6,446 nt of DNA, taken from contig CAZGTM010000115.1 of NCBI GenBank assembly GCA_964528595.1, forward strand, positions 1-6,446, read 5' to 3'. The notes below the pieces were generated by a model. It had not been told where the DNA came from. It ran no database searches and worked only from the letters and a program-made list of their open reading frames with translations. The first letter of the stretch is position 1; every line of letters begins with the position of its first letter. The position numbers and the translations under genes are program-made. Below, piece by piece: positions 1-5,940 of this stretch. The stretch is from CAYFKJ01 sp964528595 (GTDB lineage Bacteria; Pseudomonadota; Alphaproteobacteria; UBA2966).

Positions 1-185
1 GCAAGATGGGCGACGACGACATGGCCGTGGTCGACAGCCGCCTCAAGGTCCACGGGCTCGACGGCCTACGCGTGGTCGACGGTTCCATCATGCCGACGAT
101 TACGTCCGGCAACACCAACTCCCCCATCGTCGCCATCGCCGAGAAAGCCTGCGACCTGATCCGGGAGGACCGGCGGGCCGGTTGA
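1..185 (+). CDS. GMC-family FAD-dependent oxidoreductase, C-terminal end (5' truncated)
   Basis: The reading frame from base 3 to the TGA at 183-185 gives the last 60 residues of a glucose-methanol-choline oxidoreductase. These flavoenzymes oxidise alcohols, choline or sugars with FAD. The visible part is the GMC C-terminal domain. It opens with K-M-G-D-D, the usual (C)-R/K-M-G segment, and the missing first codon ends in GC, which fits a Cys. It then has V-V-D-S-R-L-K-V-H-G, followed by the signature VVDGSIMPTITSGNTNSP and the helix IAEKACDLI. The second Asn of G-N-T-N (codon 117-119) lies where choline dehydrogenase-like members carry the second active-site residue. The catalytic His lies upstream, outside the window. 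The substrate cannot be read from this tail. The gene runs convergently into the copper-protein gene with no spacer. The family call is secure, the specific enzyme is not. Confidence 0.9.
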   Translation, partial: KMGDDDMAVVDSRLKVHGLDGLRVVDGSIMPTITSGNTNSPIVAIAEKACDLIREDRRAG

Positions 186-953
186 TTAGTACTCGAACGT
201 CACTTCCAGCTTGCCGTTCTGTTTGACGACGACCTTGCGCCCTTGGCTGCCCAGCGCCGGATGCCAGGCGACGAGTTCGTAGGTGCCAGGCGGGATGTCG
301 CGGATGCTAAACCGGCCGCGGCGGTCGACCTTGGCGTAATAGGGGGTTTCCGCCACGTAGGCATGCCCCCGCATGAAGTTGTGGGCGTCGCAGGTCACCA
401 GCAGGGGGCCGCCCTTTTTCAGGGATATCGTTTTGACCGTGATGTCGCCGCGCACCGGCTGCGAGACGTTCAGCACGCTCGTCCGCTTGCCCGCGTGTAG
501 CGAAAAGACGTGGACATTGTGCAGCACGTTGTCGGAGTTGATGACCTCCAGCGCGCCGTTGTTGGCGAATACCGCCAGGCCCGGCTCGAACCGGCAGCCC
601 GCCTGGTTGATCGTGACCTTGCGCGCCGCCGCCCGGAAGGGTTTGCCGCGCTTAACGCCCTTCAGGATGACCAGGGCGCCCTGGAGGGCGGAGCCGTTGG
701 CCTTCACCACGTCGACGTCACGGGTGCCGGGGCCGCAGACGGTGTTGTTCTTGGTGATGATAAAGCGTTCGACCTGGGGCCGGCTGCCGTGCAGCAGGAC
801 CTGACCGCTGATTTGACCGCCGTCGACGACCTCCGCCGTTTCATAATCCGCCGCCCGAGCGCCGGCCGGGTTCAGGCAGGCGGCGGCGGCCGCTGCAAAC
901 AATCCCGCGAGACCCCGGCTCATGCTTTTGCGTTGGCGGTTTTTGGCGTACAT
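186..953 (-). CDS. Exported amicyanin-like blue copper protein with C-terminal carboxypeptidase-regulatory-like domain
   Basis: This is a predicted periplasmic electron-transfer or copper protein of 255 aa. The chosen start is at 951-953 (MYAKNRQRK). It gives a basic n-region, an Ala-rich core (LAGLFAAAAAACL) and an A-R-A cleavage site near residue 34. An in-frame ATG at 921-923 is the alternative. An open frame back to 1085 would overlap the divergent kinase and is unlikely. Residues 35-205 resemble the 'methylamine utilization' cupredoxin-like family: TKNNTVCGPG (Cys73), QAGCRFEP (Cys120), VLHNVHVFS (His145) and TCDAHNFMRGH (Cys188, His191, Met194). The Cys-x2-His-x2-Met spacing and the H-N-V-H and F-M-R-G contexts match the amicyanin type-1 copper site, so blue copper is predicted. 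Residues 206-255 (RRGRFSIRDIPPGTYELVAW) form a beta-sandwich like carboxypeptidase regulatory domains, which are usually structural. Neither start has a strong ribosome site. The gene is convergent with the GMC gene and divergent from the kinase. Its electron partners are unknown. Confidence 0.82.
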   Translation of the reverse strand: MYAKNRQRKSMSRGLAGLFAAAAAACLNPAGARAADYETAEVVDGGQISGQVLLHGSRPQVERFIITKNNTVCGPGTRDVDVVKANGSALQGALVILKGVKRGKPFRAAARKVTINQAGCRFEPGLAVFANNGALEVINSDNVLHNVHVFSLHAGKRTSVLNVSQPVRGDITVKTISLKKGGPLLVTCDAHNFMRGHAYVAETPYYAKVDRRGRFSIRDIPPGTYELVAWHPALGSQGRKVVVKQNGKLEVTFEY

Positions 954-1069
954 AAACGTCCGGTCGCTGTCGGAAAGTATGGATGGCGGTGGCGCAAGGT
1001 ACCCGCAAAGCATCGATTGCGCAAAAAAATGCGTTATCATCGCGCCGCATACCGCTAGCCGGATTGGGA
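954..1069. promoter_or_regulatory. Divergent intergenic region (copper protein / sensor kinase)
   Basis: Promoters for both the minus-strand copper-protein gene and the plus-strand kinase gene should lie here if the chosen starts are right. A palindrome TTGCGCAA sits at 1017-1024, overlapping a short inverted repeat CGCA-N6-TGCG at 1020-1033. A TATCAT (1035-1040) resembles a -10 box on the plus strand, but no good -35 lies 16-18 bases before it. I found no sigma-54 type GG-N10-GC element. An in-frame ATG at 983, preceded by GGAAAG (972-977), could extend the kinase by 29 residues into this region. The regulatory role is inferred from layout, not from a recognised operator. Confidence 0.35.
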
Positions 1070-3160
1070 ATGTCAGAGCCTGCAAACCCCGAATTTGACC
1101 CCGGAGGGTCCGCCGCGCCGCCCGCCTCCAGCGGGCGCAGAAGGCGGACGCTCGGCATTCGTGCGCGGCTCACCTTGTGGTTTGTCGCTGGCGCGCTTGG
1201 CGCGGTCGTGATCGGCGCCATTGTGGTGTATGTCGCCGGCGCCGCCTCGATCCAGGGCACCTTGGGACAGACATATTGCCAGATCGCCAGCCGGTCGGTG
1301 GGTGAACTGGAGGGGCGCATCGCGGCACAAGTCGGATACGTCCGCACCCTGGCGACCGATGTTCTGACGACCGAAGTCGCCATGGAGGTTGACCAGCTTT
1401 ACGCCAACCGCTCCCAGGCCTGGATCGGCGCGCTGCATAACCGATTGTCGAACGACTGGCTGTCGGCGGACAGCGACGAAGAACGGCGCGAGCAACTGAA
1501 CCCCGAGCTATCGAACCGATTGAAGATCCTGGCGGGGCTGCGCTCGGCCATTATTCACCGCCTCGCCGTCTATGACCGCGCCGGCGTCCTATTGGGGGAT
1601 AGCACGACACCGCGGGAGCGCGTCGTGACGACGGCTTCGTGGTTCGTCAAGGTGTCGACCAAGCGGGATCACTTCGTCTATCTGGACAACGACCGGGCGG
1701 CGCAAACCATGACGGTTGTCGTGCCCGTCTGGGGCGGCGTCGAGATCGTCGGTTTCGCCCTGGCGGACATCGGTTACCAGGCCTGGATCGAGGAGGTTCG
1801 GGACATCCGCTTTGGCAACACCGGCGAAGCGGTTCTGGTCGACTATGCCGGCGTCCCGCTCGACGGCACCGTCAGACTATTTTTGATTCAGGCCCTGGCG
1901 CAAAAACCGCCGACACCGGCACGGGCGGCGCTGGGCGACCGGCGTTCGCCTTATTGGGTGGCTCTTCCATCGGCGGGCGGCTGGCCTTTGTGGCAGCGTT
2001 TGGCCTGCGTCGCTCCCCTGACCGAGATCAACGAACTGCGGCGTTTCCTCGACCTGCCGCCCTGGTCGTTGGTGGTGACCCAGTCACCGCAGGAATCCTA
2101 CGCCGCCCTCAGCCGGTCCCTCGGCTGGTTGGGCGTGGCCGGCGTGCTGGGGATCATCGTCGTCGGTGTCGGCGGGGGTCTTTTAGCCTGGCACATCGCC
2201 GGCCCCATACAGAAACTCAGTACCGAAGTCCGGCGCTTCGCCGGCGGCGACAGGGATTGGGAAGTGACGGTCGAAGGCAACGATGAAATCGGCGACCTGG
2301 CGCACGAGTTCAGCGACATGGCGCGCCGCGTGACGGACAGCGAGAACGAGCTCAATGCCTACCGCGAGGAACTGGAACAGGAAGTCGAAGCGCGCACCCG
2401 CGAAATCGCCGACACCCAGGGCCTGGCCGCCATGGGCCGGATGGCGAGCATGATCGCCCACGATCTGCGCAATGCGCTGTCGACCATCAAGATGAACCTG
2501 CAGATCTTGTCGCGCCGCCACGACAGTGCGGACGACGCCGATCATGAACACCTGCATATGGGTCTGGGCCAGGTCCGTTACATGGAAGAGATCATGCGCG
2601 ACATGTTGAGTTTCGCCCGGCCCGAGCGCCTGCGGGCGGACTGGCACGAGCTGGCCCGGATCATCGACGAGGCGGTGACCGCGCTGGCCCACGTGGCCGC
2701 CGACAAGGACATCGACATCGTCGTCGAGGGCGGCGGCGGGATCCCCCTGGTGCATTGCGACCGGGTCAAGGTAACGGAAGTTCTGCGCAACCTCATCGAC
2801 AACGCCATCCAGTCGACGCCGGCCGGCGGCGAGATCACCATCTCGAGTTACCTGGTCATGGACAGCGAGGAACCCGCCGTGCAGATTTCGGTTGCCGACA
2901 CGGGCCGGGGCATCGACGGCGAACAAATGGCGGAGATTTTCGAGCCCTTCTTCACCACCCGCGCCAAGGGCACCGGGTTGGGGTTGGCCATCGTCAAGCG
3001 CATCGTGGAACAACACGGCGGCGAGATTGCGGTCGAGACCGGACCGCCGCCCGAAAACGATGACGAAGGCGGGCGCGGCGCGGTTTTTTCGTTTACATTG
3101 TCCACCAGCCCGGTCAGTGATGACGGCGCAAAGCGTCCGGCCCGGCCTGGCCCCGACTGA
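1070..3160 (+). CDS. Membrane sensor histidine kinase with extracytoplasmic Cache-like domain, HAMP, HisKA and HATPase
   Basis: This is a two-component sensor kinase of 697 aa from the chosen ATG at 1070. It has a basic stretch (SGRRRRTLGIRAR), then TM1 at about 34-58. A periplasmic sensor of about 290 residues follows, containing VYDRAGVLLGD and FGNTGEAVLVDYAGVPL, typical of double-Cache domains that bind small ligands. TM2 (about 352-374) leads into a HAMP linker (about 375-421) with its D-E-I-G motif at 405-408, then a charged coiled coil. The H-box MIAHDLRNALS places the phosphorylated His at residue 464. The ATPase has the N-box LRNLIDNAIQ (Asn574, Asn578), the G1 box DTGRGID (610-616), the F-box IFEPFFTT and the G2 box KGTGLGLAI. 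All catalytic boxes are intact. The H-box has Ala where Pro is most common. The regulator starts 26 bases downstream, so the two form a cognate operon. The ligand is unknown. An earlier ATG at 983 is possible but leaves almost no divergent promoter space. Confidence 0.93.
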   Translation: MSEPANPEFDPGGSAAPPASSGRRRRTLGIRARLTLWFVAGALGAVVIGAIVVYVAGAASIQGTLGQTYCQIASRSVGELEGRIAAQVGYVRTLATDVLTTEVAMEVDQLYANRSQAWIGALHNRLSNDWLSADSDEERREQLNPELSNRLKILAGLRSAIIHRLAVYDRAGVLLGDSTTPRERVVTTASWFVKVSTKRDHFVYLDNDRAAQTMTVVVPVWGGVEIVGFALADIGYQAWIEEVRDIRFGNTGEAVLVDYAGVPLDGTVRLFLIQALAQKPPTPARAALGDRRSPYWVALPSAGGWPLWQRLACVAPLTEINELRRFLDLPPWSLVVTQSPQESYAALSRSLGWLGVAGVLGIIVVGVGGGLLAWHIAGPIQKLSTEVRRFAGGDRDWEVTVEGNDEIGDLAHEFSDMARRVTDSENELNAYREELEQEVEARTREIADTQGLAAMGRMASMIAHDLRNALSTIKMNLQILSRRHDSADDADHEHLHMGLGQVRYMEEIMRDMLSFARPERLRADWHELARIIDEAVTALAHVAADKDIDIVVEGGGGIPLVHCDRVKVTEVLRNLIDNAIQSTPAGGEITISSYLVMDSEEPAVQISVADTGRGIDGEQMAEIFEPFFTTRAKGTGLGLAIVKRIVEQHGGEIAVETGPPPENDDEGGRGAVFSFTLSTSPVSDDGAKRPARPGPD

Positions 3161-3186
3161 ACGACAAATCCAATAGCGTTTCGCCC

Positions 3187-4557
3187 ATGCCCCGCATACT
3201 GATTATCGACGACGACCAGGCCAGCTGCCGTACCCTCGCCCTGCATTTCGGACAGCGCGGCTTCGAGGTCGATACGGCGGAAAATGCCGAAGCCGGCCTC
3301 GATCGACTTCGGGAAAATACCATCGACATCGTGGTGTCCGACATCCACATGCCGGGCCGGGACGGCATATCGTTGCTGACCGAGATCGGCGAGCGCTACG
3401 AGGGCTTACCCGTCGTCATGATTACCGCCTTCCATGACCTCGATTCGACGGTCGCCGCGATGCATGCCGGCGCCGTCGATTATGTCGCGAAACCCATCGA
3501 TATCGACGAACTGGAAACGGCGGTCGATCGCGCGCTGACGGCCCGGTCGGATGAGGCTGGCGGGGGCGACGATGAACTGGTGATCGACGGCGCCGCGGCC
3601 GCCGGTTCCCTCACGGGCCGCAGCCGCGCCATGCAGGAGGCCTACAAGACTATCGGCATGGTGTCGCAAAGCCGTGTGACGGTGTTGATCCGCGGCGAAT
3701 CCGGTACCGGCAAGGAACTCGTCGCCCGCGCCATTCACAGCGCAAGCCCGGAAGCCGAACGGCCGTTCGTCGCGGTCAATTGCGGCGCACTCGTGGAAAC
3801 CCTGCTGGAAAGCGAAATGTTCGGTCACGAGAAGGGGGCCTTCACCGGCGCTGCGTCGGCGCGCAAGGGCAAAGTCGCCATGGCTGAGGACGGCACCCTG
3901 TTTCTGGACGAGATCGGGGAACTGTCGCCGCGCATGCAAGGCAAGCTGCTGCGCTTGCTGGAGGCCCGCGAGTATTCGACGGTGGGCGGCTCGAAAACAC
4001 TGACCGCCGACGCCCGCTTTGTCGCCGCGACCAATGCCGATCTGGAAAGCCGCGTGGCCGACGGCAGTTTCCGCGAAGACCTGTTCTACCGTCTCAACGT
4101 GGTCAACATCACCATGCCGCCGCTCAGGGAGCGCGCGCAGGACATCCCGATCCTGGTCGAACAGTTGCTTAAGCGCATCAACCGGGACATCCACAAGAGC
4201 GTGCGCCGCGTCCCGGCGGACGTCATGGAGGCCTTGGCGGCCCACGACTGGCCGGGCAACGTGCGGGAGCTTGAGAACGTTCTGATGAAGGGTGTCGTGA
4301 TGGCCCAGGGCGATACCCTGAGCATGGCGCATCTGCCGGAGGACATCGCCCGATTTGCCGAAACCGCGGGCGGCCCGACGGCGGGTGAGGCGGCCTCCGA
4401 TTCGGCTTTGTCTCTGGATGAATTGGAGCGACGCCATATTGCCGATGTTCTGCGCCAGACAGGCTGGCATAAGGGCCGTGCCTGCGAGATTTTGGGCGTC
4501 AGCCGGCCGCGCTTGGAGCGCCGCATCAAGGAATACGGTTTAAGTCAGGAAAACTGA
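3187..4557 (+). CDS. NtrC-class sigma-54-dependent response regulator (REC - AAA+ - Fis HTH)
   Basis: This is a complete 456-aa transcription activator that opens sigma-54 promoters. Residues 1-120 are the receiver domain: acidic pocket Asp8-Asp10, phosphorylated Asp52 in VVSDIHMPG, Thr80, and Lys102 in AKPIDIDE. Residues about 141-370 are the AAA+ domain: Walker A GESGTGKE (170-177), the sigma-54 contact loop GAFTGA (217-222), Walker B LFLDE (238-242), the arginine-finger region FREDLFYRL (295-303) and WPGNVRELE (355-363). An intact GAFTGA loop means it should act with RpoN rather than with sigma-70. Residues about 410-451 form a Fis-type helix-turn-helix (VLRQTGWHKGRACEILGVS). It resembles AtoC/ZraR-type regulators, but the target cannot be named from sequence. 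It is co-transcribed with the Cache kinase just upstream. The best nearby target candidate is the di-heme cytochrome operon beyond the sequence gap. No clear Shine-Dalgarno precedes the ATG. Confidence 0.95.
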   Translation: MPRILIIDDDQASCRTLALHFGQRGFEVDTAENAEAGLDRLRENTIDIVVSDIHMPGRDGISLLTEIGERYEGLPVVMITAFHDLDSTVAAMHAGAVDYVAKPIDIDELETAVDRALTARSDEAGGGDDELVIDGAAAAGSLTGRSRAMQEAYKTIGMVSQSRVTVLIRGESGTGKELVARAIHSASPEAERPFVAVNCGALVETLLESEMFGHEKGAFTGAASARKGKVAMAEDGTLFLDEIGELSPRMQGKLLRLLEAREYSTVGGSKTLTADARFVAATNADLESRVADGSFREDLFYRLNVVNITMPPLRERAQDIPILVEQLLKRINRDIHKSVRRVPADVMEALAAHDWPGNVRELENVLMKGVVMAQGDTLSMAHLPEDIARFAETAGGPTAGEAASDSALSLDELERRHIADVLRQTGWHKGRACEILGVSRPRLERRIKEYGLSQEN

Positions 4558-4566
4558 CTGAATTTT
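4543..4566 (+). terminator. Possible weak Rho-independent terminator overlapping the regulator stop codon
   Basis: A perfect 6-bp inverted repeat, AGTCAG (4543-4548) and CTGACT (4554-4559), has a 5-base loop GAAAA. AATTTT (4561-4566) follows one base later. The 3' arm contains the TGA stop of the response regulator. The stem is short and only half GC, and the T-run has four bases, so termination would be inefficient. Its place at the end of the kinase-regulator operon supports the call. Confidence 0.4.
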
Positions 4567-4573
4567 CGACCAA

Positions 4574-4673
4574 NNNNNNNNNNNNNNNNNNNNNNNNNNN
4601 NNNNNNNNNNNNNNNNNNNNNNNNNNNNNNNNNNNNNNNNNNNNNNNNNNNNNNNNNNNNNNNNNNNNNNNNN
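4574..4673. other. Assembly gap, 100 N
   Basis: Exactly 100 undetermined bases run here. That length is a common placeholder for a scaffold gap of unknown size, so the true distance between the regulator and the cytochrome genes may be quite different. A promoter or even a gene could be missing. Open frames that cross it have no meaning. Confidence 0.97.
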
Positions 4674-4805
4674 TATTCGCGCGGAGTATTAGGTCCGCGG
4701 GAGAGCATCCGTTTTCCCATAAAAAAAGCCGCCGGGCCCCGGTTCTTGACCACCGAGAACATAGGGAAAAAGGCGGAGGCGGGCCGCAAATGGAGGAATT
4801 GGCTC
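4674..4805 (+). promoter_or_regulatory. 5' leader of the di-heme cytochrome operon with nested inverted repeats
   Basis: These 132 bases separate the gap from the first cytochrome ATG. TTTTCCC (4712-4718) can pair with GGGAAAA (4764-4770). Inside lie an A7 run (4721-4727), a GC-rich near-palindrome CCGGGCCCCGG (4732-4742), and GTTCT (4742-4746) pairing with AGAAC (4756-4760). CCGCC (4729-4733) could alternatively pair with GGCGG (4772-4776). TTGACC at 4746 resembles a -35 box, but no -10 box lies at the right distance, and no -24/-12 sigma-54 element is visible. I therefore read this as transcribed leader, with the promoter probably in or beyond the gap. It matches no riboswitch family that I recognise. 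Confidence 0.3.
4792..4796 (+). promoter_or_regulatory. Ribosome binding site of the first di-heme cytochrome gene
   Basis: GGAGG lies 9 bases before the ATG at 4806. It decides the start in favour of 4806 over the upstream in-frame TTG at 4746, and the chosen start gives a proper signal peptide. Confidence 0.8.
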
Positions 4806-5930
4806 ATGAGCATCGGGCATTCACAGCGTACAGGTCGTGTCTTTCTCACGGCGATTGCGCTGGCCGTCATCACGACGACCGCCCCGGTAGCTGTCCAGGC
4901 GGACAATAATTTCGGTCCGGTCAAGGCAGCGAAGGTCGACGCAAAAAAGGCCGCACTGGGCAAGCGGTTGTTTTTCGATAAACGTCTATCCGGCGATATC
5001 GCCATCAGCTGCGCCAGCTGCCACGATCCCGAAAAGGGGTACAGCGACGGCTTGGCGCTGTCGAAGGCCTATCCGGGGTCGGATGGCTTCCGCAACACAC
5101 CGACTTTGATCAACGCCTGGCAAAAAGCCGCCTGGTTCCACGACGGCCGGTTGGGCACGAACCTTAACGACGTGACCCGCGAATCGCTGACCGAAACCTA
5201 CATCATGAACATGGACATGCGCCTGATGCAGGAACGCGTGAAGCAGGATCCGGTCTACGTCAAGATGTTCAAGGAGGCCGGTTACGGCGAGCCCAGCAAC
5301 GGCTCGATCCGCAAGGCCATTCCGGAGTATCTCAAGACCCTGACCTCGAAGGGCGCCCCTTTCGATACAGGTAACATCTCGGCTTCCGCCAAGCTCGGCT
5401 TCGAACTGTTCACGGGCAAGGCGGGCTGCTCGCAGTGCCACAACGGTCCGCGCTTCAGCGACGACAAGGCGCACAACACCGGCGTGCCGGACAATCCGCA
5501 GATCTGGGACGATCCCAAACGGCACGTCACGTTCGTGACCTACGCCATGTTCCTGGGCGTCGAGAACTACATGAACATTCGCCGCGACCCCGGCGCCCAC
5601 GTGCGCTGGCACAAGTCGGACGGCTCCGACATCGGTAAGTTCATGACGCCGAGCTTGCGCGAGCTCAAGTACACCGCGCCCTACATGCACAACGGCATGC
5701 TCAAGACCCTCAAGGACGTCGTCGCCTTCTACAACCGGGGCGGCGGACATGACGACAACAAGGATCCGCGCCTCAAGCGTCTCGGCTTGTCTTCGGACGA
5801 GCAGGCCGACTTGATCGCCTTCCTCGAAACCCTGTCCGGTGATCCGCTCACCGGTCCGGATCATGTCTGGCAGGGCAAAATTCCGGCCAATTTCGGCGTT
5901 ATCGCCAATTGGGTCGACGTCAAGAATTAG
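4806..5930 (+). CDS. Periplasmic di-heme cytochrome, MauG / cytochrome c peroxidase superfamily (copy 1)
   Basis: This 374-aa exported protein carries two c-type hemes. The signal peptide (RVFLTAIALAVITTTAPVAVQA) would be cleaved after V-Q-A, near residue 32. The first heme site is CASCH (69-73), preceded by the family motif LGKRLFFDKRLSGD. The second is CSQCH (208-212), followed by NGPRFSDD and HNTGV. The C-terminal signature TPSLRELKYTAPYMHNG (281-297) and VVAFYNRGGG are typical. Family members either reduce hydrogen peroxide or, like MauG, oxidise a partner protein through high-valent hemes. The Tyr of FYNRGG (309) may correspond to the axial Tyr of MauG, but I have not aligned it. The usual F-W-D-G-R motif reads W-F-H-D-G-R at 110-115, so the Trp expected between the hemes is replaced by His, with a Trp two positions earlier. 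A tail of about 25 residues follows the usual end. It is the first gene of a tandem pair, 10 bases before a paralog. Family confidence is high. Peroxidase versus MauG-like role is open. Confidence 0.92.
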   Translation: MSIGHSQRTGRVFLTAIALAVITTTAPVAVQADNNFGPVKAAKVDAKKAALGKRLFFDKRLSGDIAISCASCHDPEKGYSDGLALSKAYPGSDGFRNTPTLINAWQKAAWFHDGRLGTNLNDVTRESLTETYIMNMDMRLMQERVKQDPVYVKMFKEAGYGEPSNGSIRKAIPEYLKTLTSKGAPFDTGNISASAKLGFELFTGKAGCSQCHNGPRFSDDKAHNTGVPDNPQIWDDPKRHVTFVTYAMFLGVENYMNIRRDPGAHVRWHKSDGSDIGKFMTPSLRELKYTAPYMHNGMLKTLKDVVAFYNRGGGHDDNKDPRLKRLGLSSDEQADLIAFLETLSGDPLTGPDHVWQGKIPANFGVIANWVDVKN

Positions 5931-5933
5931 GAG
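5929..5933 (+). promoter_or_regulatory. Ribosome binding site of the second di-heme gene, overlapping the upstream stop
   Basis: AGGAG overlaps the TAG stop (5928-5930) of the preceding gene and lies 7 bases before the ATG at 5941. Ribosomes ending copy 1 would sit on this site, so the two cytochromes are probably translationally coupled and made in comparable amounts. Confidence 0.8.
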
Positions 5934-5940
5934 CAGAGCA

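Noticed and set aside
874..905. Possible lipoprotein Cys in the copper protein's signal region (A-A-A-C)
   Set aside because: The -3 position is Ala rather than Leu/Val/Ile, and a good A-R-A signal peptidase I site follows 8 residues later.
2641..2657. TGGCACG-like string resembling a sigma-54 -24 element
   Set aside because: It lies inside the kinase coding sequence, and no TTGC element follows at the required distance.
2183..3016. Long minus-strand frame (277 aa) opposite the kinase
   Set aside because: It lies wholly inside a gene with all kinase motifs intact. Long antisense frames are expected in high-GC coding DNA, and its sequence shows no domain.
3406..4470. Long minus-strand frame (354 aa) opposite the response regulator
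   Set aside because: It is antisense to a fully recognised NtrC-type gene. The composition is typical of a codon-bias shadow and no motif was found.
4746..4775. Sigma-70 promoter from TTGACC at 4746-4751
   Set aside because: The sequence 16-18 bases downstream (AAAAGGCG) bears no resemblance to a -10 box.
4746..4805. Upstream TTG start for the first cytochrome, adding 20 residues
   Set aside because: The ATG at 4806 has GGAGG at proper spacing and gives a normal signal peptide. The extension would bury the signal peptide behind a charged stretch.
4526..5005. Minus-strand open frame spanning the N gap
   Set aside because: It is open only because undetermined bases hide stops. It lies opposite the well-supported cytochrome gene and shows no recognisable protein.
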